Shown piece by piece: positions 44,709-56,110 of a DNA stretch of 64,000 bases. Within the stretch, counting starts at the first letter, position 1, and every line of letters begins with the position of its first letter. This DNA is from Nephrocerus scutellatus. Lineage: Eukaryota; Arthropoda; Insecta; Diptera; Pipunculidae. Both the position numbers and the translations under genes were made by a program. A model generated the notes under the pieces. It worked only from the letters and a program-made list of their open reading frames with translations, was not told the DNA's origin and did no database searches. The DNA lies in the NCBI GenBank assembly GCA_947095585.1, contig OX352762.1:27566669-27630668 (forward strand), read 5' to 3'.

Positions 44709-46069
44709 CGAGGTAAAAAAACAACAAATAAAATTTTTCTTGTAAATTCTCTAATCGCAAAGTTTAAATAAAATCGGACTATTTAAAAAAAAATTATATG
44801 AGAGCACCTAGGCCATCGGGACTGATCACTTCCAAATTTTTGCAGCACGTTTTGTCCATCGGAGATGCACATGTGTATAAAATTTTAAAGAAAATAAGGT
44901 TAATTTAAAAAAACAAAATTCATGAGAGTCCATCGGCCCTGGGAACACTTCCTAATATTTACAAAAAGTGCTGTCCATTGCAATCAATGCAAGCGTATAA
45001 AATTTAAAGAAAATTGGTAATTTTTTTTTAAAAATTTGTTTGTGGCCCTCGATCACTTCCAAATTTCAAATAAGTCTTGTTCATCGGAGATACACGTGCA
45101 TATAAAGTTTAAAGAAAATCGGGTAAATTCTTTAAAAAATTTGCGTGGGAGTTCGCCCCCGACCACGATAACAACCAAATTTATACAAAAAGTGTTGTCC
45201 ATCGGAAATACACGTTTGAAGAAAAATCTGGTAAATTTTTAAAAAAAAATTTATGGGGCCCGAGATTCCCAAAATTTTTACAAAAATGTTTGCCATCGGA
45301 GATACTTACGTGTAAAAAAATTGTCTTTCGGAAATTTCACGTGTGTATAAAATTTAAAGAAAATCTGGTCGTCTAAAAAAATTTGTATGGGACCCGAAAT
45401 TATTTTTACAAAAAATATTTTCCATCGGAGATACCCACGTGTAAAAAATTAAAGGATATTGAGTAAATTATTAAAAAAATTTGTATGGGGCACCCGACCC
45501 CGGAGCCCGATTACTCCAAAATTTATACAAAAAGTGTTGTCCGTCCGTGAAACTCATATTAATAAAATTTGAAGAAAATCAGGTAATTTTTTTAAAAAAA
45601 TGTTTGGGGCCCCCGACTCCGCGACCCGATCACTCCAAAATTTTTACAAAAGGTGTTGTCCATTGGAGATACACATGTGTATAAAATTTGAAGAAAATCG
45701 GGTTAATTCTTTTAACAAAATTTTATGGGGAACAACGACCCGGGGTCTCCAAAATTTTTACAAAAAGTGTTGTCCATCATACATGTGTACATGTATATAA
45801 AATTTGCAAAAAATCGCGCTAATTAAAAAAATTATATGGGCATCTCTCGGGCCTCAGGGCCCGATCACTCCAACAATTTTACAAAAACATATCCCCGTGG
45901 AGATACAAATGTGTTTAAGATTTGAAGAAAATCGGGTAAATTTTTAAAAAATTTATATGGGCACCCCTCGGCACTGAGGGGCCCCAAATTTTAATAGAAA
46001 GTGTTGTCACCGGAAATACACATGTGTGCAAAATTGACCAGCCAGCCAGCAACGGGCACGCGTAGTTAA
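44709..46069 (-). mobile_element. Mini-me/Helentron-like element with about 11 internal units
   Basis: The largest copy. It begins 'aaaaaacaacaaataaaatttttcttgtaaattctctaatcg'. The unit word 'acaaaaagtgttgtcc(at)cggagatac' then recurs at about 44843, 44958, 45070, 45184, 45280, 45410, 45527, 45643, 45760, 45880 and 45990, a period of about 115 bp. It ends with the conserved end unit, a short CCAG run and 'acgggcacgcgtagttaaaac'. The terminal 'tagagaattt' is lost. Apparent ORFs inside are by-products of the periodicity. Confidence 0.78.
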
Positions 46070-46221
46070 AACACTGGGGTCCGAATTGCGTCGACATGTT
46101 TTGCGTGGTTTCGATAGCGTCCTCTAACAAGAAATTCGGTATTCGGTAAATTCAGTTTAAAAATGTGGCTGACATTAACTCAAGATACAAACGTTATATA
46201 ATTTTAGTTAATGTTTTTTAT

Positions 46222-46272
46222 GTGGGCGCCGTGGCTCAGTGGAAATGCGCATGGCTACTGAGCAGGAGGTAT
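46222..46272 (+). mobile_element. SINE head fragment
   Basis: 'gggcgccgtggctcagtggaaatgcgcatggctactgagcaggaggt' is the box A head of the SINE seen at 39794, cut before box B. Confidence 0.65.
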
Positions 46273-46324
46273 TTTACATTCCCTGTGTGTAATATAAAAT
46301 AACTACTAATCAAACAAATGCAGT

Positions 46325-46440
46325 TTTCGTGACTCATGTGTATAAAATTTGAAGAAAATCGGGTTAATTTTTTTAAAACACCTGTATGCAATTTGTGAAA
46401 TGGTGACCTTTGACCCAGGAGTCTGACCACTTTCAAAATA
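46325..46440 (-). mobile_element. Mini-me/Helentron-like single-unit fragment
   Basis: Contains 'catgtgtataaaatttgaagaaaatcgggttaattttt', then diverges after 'gaccactttcaaaat'. Neither terminus is present. Confidence 0.45.
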
Positions 46441-46954
46441 TGCCTATTAAGTGGCTATTATGGTAGAAAACCCATATGAAAAGTAAGACGGCGATCGGTT
46501 GAAGGGTTTGGCATTCCATACCGGACATACATACACACAAAGTTTCATTTTATATATGTATATAGATTAAACTTTGGAACCAAAATACAACCAATTGTAT
46601 AGGAATATACGAGAAAACGTGTTTTGGCTTGCGTTCTTTCGTTTTGCGTCCACAATTTTTTGAACCATTCTAAAACGCGAGTCGGGGTCCCAGTGTATAG
46701 AGAAAATAAAAAACAACCACTTCATCAGTATACTAATTCAGTGATTCACATAAAGTTTATAGACATAAACCATTATGGCACCAACTATTTCAACGAATTT
46801 CAAATTTTTCTTTCGGTGGCTCTCGAACTTTTTCCCAGCTCAAGAGAATATATCTGAACCTAACAGTACGCCCGAATATGGGATTGGTTAATGTGGATAC
46901 ATTATTGGAAGGCCAAAACGAAATCGGCTTTTTCTTTTGGGTACCGATCGTGGT

Positions 46955-47450
46955 ATAGCGATAAACATAAAACTTGTCAAGCAGAAAAAATTTCTGCGAT
47001 GTTCAATTGATTTGATTCTTTTCGCAATATGTTCGTCACCCATTAAGTTTTATCGCGATGTTCTGAATCATGTTTGGTAGATGCATTGTGGTCTTGGAGC
47101 AACTGCCCAGACACTACAGTTCTATTCAAGTTTAGGAAGAAGAGTGGTGTCAGCGAAAGAATGAATTGAATAAGTAGCGGATTGAAAATCTAATGAAAAT
47201 GAGAAAGCGTGTAGGAAACAAAACATAGCCTCGGGGGAGACCGGCGTTTATGAGGTGAACATTGGATTTAAAACCGTCCAATACGACCTGGATTTAACGG
47301 TCAGAAGGTAGTTACTATTATAGTCAAGCAAGGCCTTACCAACCCCATAGACATTCTTTTTCGACGAAAGAGCTTGATGCCAGACTTTGTCAAATGCCTT
47401 GGAAATATCGAGTGCAACAACTTTGCTTTCACCAAATTCGTATAATTATC
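46955..47450 (-). pseudogene. LINE reverse transcriptase remnant
   Basis: On the - strand: FGESKVVALDISKAFDKVWHQALS (motif A, catalytic Asp intact), then KALLDYNSNYLLTVKSR and a decayed motif B. The thumb-like segment at 46.96-47.1 kb is shared with 23.5 and 37.8 kb. Several stops and shifts are present. It belongs with the CR1/jockey-like fragments. Confidence 0.6.
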
Positions 47451-47964
47451 CGAGTGATTGTAATTTTCAAAAACTATATAACTTCTTCAGCTGGAGCAAC
47501 TACAACCACAACAACATTATCACATTATAGCGAAATACCGATTGTCATGTTTTTTTTATAAATCGCTTAGATCTAACGAATCAACGTTTTGTGAATATAA
47601 AATTAAATTCATATCCCCTTTGTTTATAAATACATTTCAACATATTTAAGAGTAAATATCCCACATAAATATATATTGACTATATTTGTTTATCGAAAAA
47701 TAAAATATAAATAGTTAGCTTATAATGGATTAGACATAAGTCGTCTTAGTGGGTCAAAGGACGTACATGTGACATCGATTTAAGTTATAAACTCATTTAC
47801 ATATTAAATGAAGAACATTCGCATGCAAGTCTTGCAGTGATATAAAATTGCCTATCGTATAAATACAAAATTAAAATTGTAAACATTATTAAATATACAG
47901 AAATAACTAAATTTAAGTCTTATATAATGTAATAAATGCTTTTGTAAAAATAGTATCTCCTTGT
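47451..47964. other. AT-rich spacer and GNB1L 3' flank
   Basis: No gene or shared repeat is seen. The GNB1L 3' UTR must lie in its right-hand part, but I could not pick a confident polyadenylation signal. Confidence 0.5.
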
Positions 47965-49011
47965 TTAGTTGTACAAATCCCATAGTGAAATTTGTCCATC
48001 CATTGCGCCTGCAGCCATAATTGGTGCATTCCACATCGACACCTTCCCAGACGAATATGCAATATCCATAATGCCACCAGATTTGTGCTCAGTCAGCACA
48101 GCCAATGGGCGAAGACTCTTCCACGAGAAAATCCGAATTCGTCCATCCCAGCCACCGGTTGAGAACACCTTTTGATCTCCACGAATTCGGATACAATTGA
48201 TGCCAGAATTCTTGATGGGAATATCGGTTAAACGCTGCATTTCCATTGTTTGACGTTGGTATGCAATAGCGGTGAGCTTGTCACCAGGCCCTCCAACAAT
48301 ACCACGATTAGTAGCCAAATCATAATCCACGGCCATAGGATTTTCATCTAACTGAACACAGTCAAGTATTTCCGAAGAGCGTAAGTCCCACGATAGAAAT
48401 TTGCCATTTTCATAGCCAGCAATTACCAGAAGCTGACTTCCTAGGTCTAGAAGTTTCAGGCAGGAAATGGATCCCAATTTCGACATCTCATCTCCTTGAT
48501 CGTCACTTGGAACAAGAAATCTCGGTTCTGCTTTCCAGTCGCCGATGTTGAGCATGCCAATTCTGTTATCCTCATGCGGATATATGAGAGTCGCTTGCGT
48601 TTCAGCCACACAGATATCGGAGCGGCAAAATGCCGAATGGTTTGCTTCAATCGTATGTTGCAGCACGTAACCAGTGTTTGAGAGGCTCCAGCATTTGATG
48701 GTTCCACCTTTCTCCTGAGTTACCAATAGGTCGGCAGTGTGATGAATTGCGGTAATCGGATTTGTACCAATTTCGAAATTGTGTAAGGTACGATTTGTCT
48801 GGCAGATAGCAGTGAAAGTAATAGAAATTCATTATTCTATGCAGGATAAACGTTTATTTAAAGAATCACTCACCTGCAAATCCCACAGGTACACATTCCC
48901 CTTAATAGTTCCGGCTAGAAGTCGTTCGTTTTGATGAAAACAAACCGAGTTCACTGGCCCCATTTCCGCGCAACGCAAAACATAAACGGGATCGGGTGGT
49001 AGCACAGCCAT
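47965..49011 (-). CDS. GNB1L: GNB1L orthologue, WD40-repeat protein, two exons
   Basis: Join 49011..48874 and 48798..47965 on the - strand: 46 codons, a 75-bp intron (48799..48873, donor CAG|GTGAGT, acceptor TGCCAG), then 277 codons plus stop, total 323 residues (human GNB1L is 327). The start is MAVLPPDPVYVLRCAEMGPV. WD repeats end in GNVYLWDLQ, GKFLSWDLRSS, WDGRIRIFSWKSLRPLAVL and MDGQISLWDLYN. The last two closely match the human family (WDHRIRVFHWRTMQPLAVL, QRISLWSLY). GNB1L-type proteins are seven-bladed propellers; in other species they act with the TTT co-chaperone system in maturing PIKK kinases. The gene is intact and lies tail-to-tail with Sobp. Confidence 0.95.
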
Positions 49012-49288
49012 TTTATGCTTTTTTTTATGTTTTTGGTATTCGGTGTTTAACTGGACTGAATAATGTAGTCTCTCCCTCTCGGCTCTCTGGAACTGTTCTC
49101 ACTATCAAAGAAAAACACAAACTATTATATTGGAGCAGTGAAATTATCTTGTAGTTTTAATATGCTACTAAAAACGGGATCCGAAATCCGGACGCGAATT
49201 GCGACAAAAATATCGTCAACAGAAATAGAGGAGATTCTGTACTCCAGAAGAAACCGAAACAAACGAAAAACACAGCCCTAAGTCCAAG
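49012..49288. promoter_or_regulatory. GNB1L upstream region, possible bidirectional promoter and divergent exon
   Basis: Upstream of the GNB1L ATG the sequence is less repetitive. On the + strand an ATG at 49162 opens a 39-codon frame (MLLKTGSEIRTRIATK...), followed by a consensus donor AAG|GTAAGT at 49289. This would fit the first, mostly untranslated exon of a divergent gene, but no downstream exon was recognised. Confidence 0.3.
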
Positions 49289-49607
49289 GTAAGTTTTATT
49301 TTAAACGTCATGTGTCATGTCATGTACTCTGTGTTCGATGCAGAAGAAAACACATGAAGCTTTATTTATGGCAACTGTCAAGCCATAGGAACTGATTGTA
49401 GAAATGTGTATTTTTTTAAAGCTGATTGAATAATGGTTCAAGTATTTAGTAAACCTTTAGATAAATTACGATTTATAGTCACTGTTAAACCTGACATATA
49501 GATGGTGTATATAATGAATTGCATGGAAAACTACACGCGTTACTTTTGTCGCCACGCATCTTGTTAAGATCTTTCTTAAGAGTAGTTACTAGTTTGCTAT
49601 TATTTAC

Positions 49608-50092
49608 TATTTTTAAATTCTCTATATTAACTTCACTTGCCCGTGTGTTTGTGGGTTTGTGGGCTTGTGGATTTGTGTGTCATGGAATCTTGCGATCAAT
49701 TTTTAACCCACTTGATACAGCCCGATTTTATTGAAATTTGGCACACATGCATATCTCCCATGACAACACTTTCTATTAAAATTTGAGGCCCCTCGGGCCG
49801 CGGGGTCGGGGGGCTCCCATACAAATATTTTAAAAAATTTACCCGATTTTCTTTAAATTTTGTACACATGTGTGTCTTCGATGGAAAACACTTTTTGTAA
49901 AAATTTGGAGCGAACGGCCCCTTGGGGACCCCAATATACAATTTTAAAATATCGTTATATCGCATCAGATCACGGCAAAGTATGAGCTCTGTGCTTTGTG
50001 AGCGGCGCTGTTCGCTGCCGCCGCGGCATTTGGTGGATGATTTTGCCACAAAACGAGCACACAGTGTGTGTATCCCCGATTAGAGAATTTAC
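49608..50092 (+). mobile_element. Mini-me/Helentron-like element, GTTTGTGG microsatellite type
   Basis: Complete. 'ttttaaattctctatattaacttcacttgcccgtg' is followed by GTTTGTGGGTTTGTGG repeats in place of CTGG. The units, the 'atcagatcacggcaaag...gctctgtgctttgtgagc' domain with hairpin-like GGCGCTGTTCGCTGCCGCCG, (GT)n and 'cgattagagaattt' come next. It is the reverse-orientation sister of 14216 and 24859, except for the microsatellite. Confidence 0.78.
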
Positions 50093-50153
50093 TTTACTAT
50101 TCTTTAAATATTAGGAAAAGTAAGTCACAAGACTTATGTGATAAGTGCATGAA

Positions 50154-50345
50154 TCACCTCTCGCGAATGTCTGAATAACGGCCGAGAGTTATAACTTTTC
50201 ACGGAAAGCTATTCAATTCGCCGTTCGGATTCAGAATTAAATCGTGGTGTCCCTTTGTGTGCAATAATATACATGCACAACACAAATGGTCGCGAGAAGA
50301 TATGCCTTAGAACGCAATGGTCTGCCGCGCAAAAGTATTATTATT
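50154..50345 (+). mobile_element. SINE, 5'-truncated copy
   Basis: Body and tail of the SINE family: 'cacctctcgcgaatgtctga', 'cacggaaagct', 'ttcaattcgccgttcgga', 'atggtctgccgcgc', and an (ATT)n-type tail. The tRNA-related head is missing. Confidence 0.7.
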
Positions 50346-50506
50346 GTTATAAGTCCCAAGACGACTTGATAACATCCGTTTTAAAACTAAACTAAAAGAG
50401 CAGTGGGTTTTGAGCGTGACAACGTCTGCCCGGGACGAAAGAAAAGAAAACAAAGATATTCTTGTCTGTGGAACGAATACACGAACGGACATCTCAAAAT
50501 CTCAAA

Positions 50507-50510
50507 ATAG
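50507..50510. repeat. 4-bp target-site duplication of solo LTR (left)
   Basis: ATAG here is repeated at 51178..51181, directly flanking the LTR at 50511..51177. The length fits Ty3-type integration. Confidence 0.7.
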
Positions 50511-51177
50511 TGTTACGAAATTCAGGCTTTTGAGTTCGTAAAGGATTTTGCAAATAAAACAACACAAGTTTATTAATTTACAAATAATAACTTTAATTCG
50601 CAAACAATAAAATTAACACAGGTTCACAATTTATATTGGTGATTAATTTTAAATGCACACAAAAACACGTATAATACTTGTACTTTACAATAATTCTCTT
50701 AGGAGATAGCAATAATACTCTACAATAACTTTTACAACTTCACTGGTTAAAATTCAATAAACTAATGATTTCTCTGCAGCGAACGCCACCTTTTATACTC
50801 ATTGAAAAGATTCTAGAAACTTCCAATATTATAGACAGAAATATCGAGAAAAGACCAGAAAATTGTAGCCTTATTCACTTATTTACAACTAACGATACTT
50901 ATATGCAATGAGTCATCTTTTAAAAAACATACATGCTCAATCATGTTCTTTTACAAAAACTGGGCAAACCGCACAAACCAGTTTGACTACATTTTCGAAC
51001 AGTACATAATGATTCCAACTTACAGGCGGTTACATTTCAAATTTCAAATAATATAAAGTCTTACAGCCTAAAAGTACGCTACATAAAAGTGCTTATTATT
51101 ATTAGGAAGTATTTACATTGCGATTTATTTTAGGATTGGAATTGTATTATATGCCCTACTAACTACTTTTCGTAACA
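50511..51177 (-). mobile_element. Solo LTR of a Ty3-like retrotransposon
   Basis: 667 bp. The ends are TGTTACGAAA and TTTTCGTAACA, inverted and of the TG...CA type, with an ATAG duplication on both sides. No internal sequence is attached. It matches 13281..13535 and, in part, 52063..52640. A solo LTR arises from recombination between the two LTRs of an integrated element. Orientation is taken from the related element at 52-54.5 kb. Confidence 0.85.
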
Positions 51178-51181
51178 ATAG

Positions 51182-51775
51182 TATACTTCCCAAAATTCCA
51201 GATCCTAATGACCATATCCCATTGGAACAAGTCTTAAAGTTGCATCTTAGTCCTACATACCGAATTTCAAGCGAATCGCTTTTCCAGACCATTACGATCA
51301 TATTCCAGATTGTCGGTAGGGAGAATCTTGTAGTCGCATCTTAATCCTACATACCGAATCTCATGCAATCGCTTGGAAAATTGCTTTGTTCCCGAAATTC
51401 CAGACCATAATGCTTTGCTCCCGAAATTCAGACCATAATGATCATATTCCAGAATTTCCATAGGAAGAAGTCTTATAGTCGCATCTTACCCTTACATACC
51501 GAATTTCATGCGAATCGCTTGAGAAATTGCTTTGTTCCCGAAATTCCAGACCGTAATGATCATATTCCAGAATTTCGGTAGGAAGAATTCTTATGCTCGC
51601 ATCTTAGTCCTATAATACCGAATCTCATACAAAACGCTTGAGAAATTGCTTTGTTCCCGAAATTCCAGAAATCATATTCCAGAATTTCCATATCAAGAAG
51701 TCTTTTAGTCGCATCTTACCCCTACATATCGAATCTTATGCAAATCACTTGAGAAATTGCTATGCTCCCTAAATA
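51182..51775. repeat. Tandem repeat, about 110-130 bp units
   Basis: About five units repeat 'cccgaaattccagacc(a/g)taatgatcatattccagaatt', 'gaagtctta(t)agtcgcatctta', 'cctacataccgaat', and 'gcgaatcgcttgagaaattgctttg'. A partial second start at about 51413 shows a slippage-like duplication. It begins right at the solo LTR's target duplication, so the LTR inserted at its edge. Confidence 0.7.
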
Positions 51776-52062
51776 GTTTCAACATGGTTTCACTTAACAA
51801 AGGGTCATTTAACATGCGGCATAACAGTGAGTCACTTAACATTTTATTTTTTGAAAATGTACCCCCTTAAACCTTGTTCCTTTTACCATCATTACAGCAT
51901 CTACTCACAACTACTATGTAGCTGAGGATACAAAATGGAATACAATAATTCCGAATACCCAAGACCTACCAAACAACTATTTAAAAGGGATGTTACTTTT
52001 ACTTTTTCACAATTTATATAAAAAATCCATAAATTAAATTTATATATTTGAAGAAGAGAATT

Positions 52063-52640
52063 TGTTACGAAATTTAGGCGTACTAAATGTTCGTAATGGA
52101 TTTTGAAATTATAAACACAACACAAGTTTTTTTATTCACAGATTACAGCTTTTATTCAAAAAGCTAGAGTTCATAAATTCACACTGGTAATTACTTTTAA
52201 TATACTCTAGTAACCCTTATATTCACAAATAACACAGCACCTTCTAGTTGCATGGCCTTGTACAAATCCAGTTGATAACTAGCGATAACTAAGCTCACTG
52301 TCACGCATTGGCTTTTTATAACCAATTCTGTTCCAGTTGAAAAATCTAGCAAGGACAAGAACATATTGGTAAATTCTTTCATATAACTCCCCAAATAACT
52401 AGTATATAAAAGTAGATAAACAACACATATAAGTACTATCAGAACAACTACATGTATGACAGGGTACATCAACTATTGGAACAGCAGCACATACAACTAC
52501 CACATATAACTATGTACTTACAATTACATATAATGGAATAATAACTTCATTGAATAAGTTCCCTATAATTTTATAAGCAATATTACTTATACTTAGATGC
52601 AGATAGCGCTGTAATTTGTACTAAATCTATTTTCGTAACA
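52063..52640 (-). mobile_element. LTR of an internally deleted Ty3/mdg1-like element
   Basis: 578 bp, TGTTACGAAATTTAGG ... TATTTTCGTAACA. For the - strand element this is the 3' LTR. The adjoining internal sequence (52641 on) starts with a purine-rich tract 'aaggcggggtaa' on the - strand, as a polypurine primer would. Confidence 0.75.
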
Positions 52641-54480
52641 TTACCCCGCCTTAATTATGTTCGTCCCAAACAGATTCAGTAGTCAGTTCTCCTCCTGACG
52701 TTGTACCCTGGTATTCTGTCGATGTCGACAACTTTCATTTTACATCTGGGGCTCTGTTGAATCCGACATACTACATCGTTGATCCTCTTGATGACCTTTC
52801 CAACTTTGCTGTAATTTCGGAGATTTTCCTTTTCTTGGGATTGTACAGTTCGCACACAGGTCATATCGCGTTTTCATCCGGTTGCTGGCATCCACTATGT
52901 TGCTCCTTACTGTAGCATGAAAATTGACCATCCTTCGTGTTCGATCTGGAACTGGCTCAAATAATGGCGCTGCAACCTTGTATCGATGCAATTTTGCTCT
53001 AGTTACTCGTTGCGGTCCCCTTCTAACAGCACATTTCTCACACTTTCAGCACCAGTTTTTAGCATCTCTGCGACCATTGACCAAGAAAAAATGATTTCTT
53101 ACTTTATCTAGTGTATGCCAAAATGTTCTCCTGATGTTCTAATGTGTGTTTCTTGAAAAAGCTCGTTCATCCACTGAAATATTTGAGCAATATAATCATC
53201 ACTTGTTCTTCTCTTAGCTGCTCTTTTCGCCAACGATCTTTCATCTGGACCGTAATTCGTGAAACAACTGACCGATGCTGCTGGTTTTCAAGACTTCTAC
53301 TGGGAGACACCACATTCAGAATGAACCATCATTGTAAGTGTCGGGAATTCATAGCGGTACTTCCACATAACGGCATCTTAACACTTGTTTCATCTTACTG
53401 GGAGACAACACTTTCCGAATGAACCATCATTGTTAGTGTCGGGAATTCCGAGCGGTACTTCCACATTGCGGCATCTTAACATTTGTTTCATCTGGTGACA
53501 TCTGGTGCGCCATCACACGGGAAGCAATAAACTGATGTCTAAACCTTAATCCTCCAAAAACTTTCCAGATGCCATTTCTGGACTCACGATTGATCTCGAA
53601 GCTCCTGTGTCTATAATAAAATCGCAAGGTCTTCTCTCCAATATGCCATTAAGTATAAGACTGTTGCAACCCTTTTCAAGATTGCTACTGCGTGCTGTGA
53701 CCCTGGGATATTCGCTTGCCTTCATCAGACTTTGCCTTGCGCAGCTGGTATATTGCTCCGCCTTATTCAACAGCATCTATCCGCCGTAATCTTTCCAGAT
53801 TTTTGACACCATCTGGCAATCGCGCTTAAAATGACCGGGCTATTGACATCTAAAGCATTTTGATTGGGAAATAGATCTGGAATTTCTCTCGTTTTGAAAG
53901 CGCGCAGTTGATGATTTTCGGAACTCTTCATCAATGAGGGCTTTTATTTGTGTAATGTCCTCGATTTCCAGGTTGCGCAGCCCAACAAAATCCTAAGACA
54001 CACTGGCTTAATCTGCTTTGTACTTCAATGCCGATGTCAACACCTCATTCATCGTTTTTCCTCTCGCTGTTGTCCTTAAAAAATTTTACTCGTCGTTAAC
54101 AGTATTAATAAAGGCATCCACTGCTAGTTCGCCTACTATATGCTGGAACACTGCAATAGGCTCGTCACGCCAGTTTCATTATTTCCCGTTCTAGATCTTG
54201 CAGACTTTCCCCTCGCTGTTGTCTCTTATTGAGCAGCTGTATTTTACATAACTCTAGGGTGTGAGAGCGTCCGAATTACAAATCCAACTCTTGGAGGATT
54301 CTTTATGCGTCTGGAATCATCTGCAAAACATCAGCCACTTTTCCTCTCAACGCTAGGATCAAAATATTTAATTGTTCTTTAGCACCCCATCCATTTTGTT
54401 GTACCGCGGCACCAAACTTGACTTAAAAATTTCCAATTCGAGTTCCATTAAACTATTATGCATTCTATTATGTCTTTCCT
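52641..54480 (-). pseudogene. Ty3/mdg1-like gag-pol remnant, RT and RNase H deleted
   Basis: Reading the - strand from 54480: gag blocks of mdg1/412 type (NWRDEPIAVFQHIVGELAVDA), one CCHC knuckle at about 53.81-53.87 kb interrupted by a stop, then a protease with the active-site motif FIIDTGASRSIVSP (about 53.62 kb). The frame then passes directly to a pol C-terminus at 52.68-52.99 kb (KSPKLQQSWKG, INDVVCRIQQSPRCKMKVVDIDR), the integrase end. Reverse transcriptase, RNase H and most of integrase are absent, and several stops remain. The 5' LTR was not found. It is a dead copy. Confidence 0.75.
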
Positions 54481-54989
54481 AGTCCAACAAAGTAGTTTAG
54501 AGTAGAAAAGGAATGCGACTTTCGTTCGTAGAATTTATTTAAAGCACAAACCCAGGCAAGACTAAAAATGTCAAAAGTAAAAACAGTGTCATTAAGTCGT
54601 GGGTTTTATTAATTAAAAAATATTCGATTTCAAAATTATGGAAAAATATCGCGCTTGCACTAGTATGGGGTATTTTACTTCTGACCTTTGGCTATTACTT
54701 TTATTTTAAAACCAGCTCATATAACTTCGGAATACTCGAATGACAACAACTCATTTTGACAAAATGGAAACTGTTGCCAAATTTATTCTTTAATTCATAA
54801 TGTAAAAGTTTAATGTTTGTTATAAAGGGCTAACTTTGTCGCAAAGAAACTTTAAAAGATATGTTGGATTCTGGTTCTGGATCAGGGTAGTTTTCTCTTG
54901 AGCTATCGTTCTCTACGTTAATTGCAACATTCTCCACATCGTCAAGCGAATGGAAAAACTCTTTCTCCGAGTGTTCAGACAATGGAGAG

Positions 54990-56110
54990 CATGTTGTAAG
55001 TTGCTCTTCAATGCCCGCAAATTCAACAATTTTTTCTGGTATGACATCTTGTTTGCCAATGTTGTCGGAAACCCAGCTTTCCTTAAAATTTTTGATAACG
55101 TACTACTACTGCTTTCAGCATTATAGGCCTCTCTTACCCTATACAGGCATGTACGATAGTAATTTCACCAGCAACATCCGTCAATACCTCAACTTAGTTT
55201 ATTGTACACAGAATTGCTTCCATTAAAATTGTGCGATTTTTTACAATCTCCTGGTCTAAAGGCTGATGTTGGGAACTGCCGTTAGCCGGCAAGAATTTCA
55301 ATTCTATGTTTCTTAAATTACAGTCTGCTAGCAAAATATGGGAAGGTGTCAAAAATAACAGAACTCTTCGATTCTGCTTGCTCAAATTATGATCAAAGTT
55401 TTGAAGCCACTCAGTAAAATATTTGACGTCATACAAGCCTTGGAAATACTAAACTATGTAATTTTTTGCGATTTTTCTATATCCATATTTTTAAAAGCCC
55501 GTTTTTTCGCCGCCTTATTAATAATCAAGAGCTACTATTTTCACCAAGAATACTACACAGAAGAGCAACAGTTATTATCTCTTTAGACTGCTTACTATAC
55601 CAACGTCTTCTAGCACTGAAGAATAGTCCTGTTTCTTCCAAATTGTACACATTTATTGGGGCGTATCATTCGCAAATTTCGCTGATTGATGACGTATTCT
55701 ATGTCTACATGAGCGCCTTCTCCGCTCAGAATGCCAAATTTGTCTAACCGACCGTTAGATGCTTAAAAATTATTAAGCTTTAAGACTTCAGCGATCTTTA
55801 TGAATTTCGCTCGAAGCATAGGTCCGGTAACAGAAACGTTTTTGCCACGGACATTTAAAAGTACGGCAATTCAAGTTACAAGTTGTTCCACAAAACAAAT
55901 TTATGCGCTTCATGGCAAAGGACCACATACTTTCACTTTTCTTTTAATAATTTCCTTTGATTTAGGGATAGGGTGAATCTGACTTTTACTTAAACTAAAC
56001 TTCTCTGCTAGCTTCAGCACACTTAATTAATCATCATCGTAAGATTTGATGATTCCGCTATTCCGATATATCAGCTTTTTTGTATTGTTTACTCATCACA
56101 ATACAAAAAA
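54990..56110 (-). pseudogene. Pogo/Tigger-like transposase remnant
   Basis: On the - strand the N-terminal CENP-B-type HTH survives as ASNGRLDKF. The DDE part survives as NRRVLLFLTPSHILL (normally with an Asp where Thr now stands), NIELKFLPANGSSQHQPLDQEIV. The last is the strongly conserved pogo/Tigger block with its second catalytic Asp intact. There are many stops and frameshifts, and no intact TIR pair was established. Confidence 0.7.

Noticed and set aside
45036..45800. Open frames repeating IYKKCCPSEIHMCIKFEENRVN-like peptides across several loci (2.0, 45, 60.3, 62 kb)
   Set aside because: They fall on the 115-117-bp units of the mini-me-like elements. A period near a multiple of 3 keeps frames open by chance. 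The same DNA recurs in both orientations and in many broken versions.
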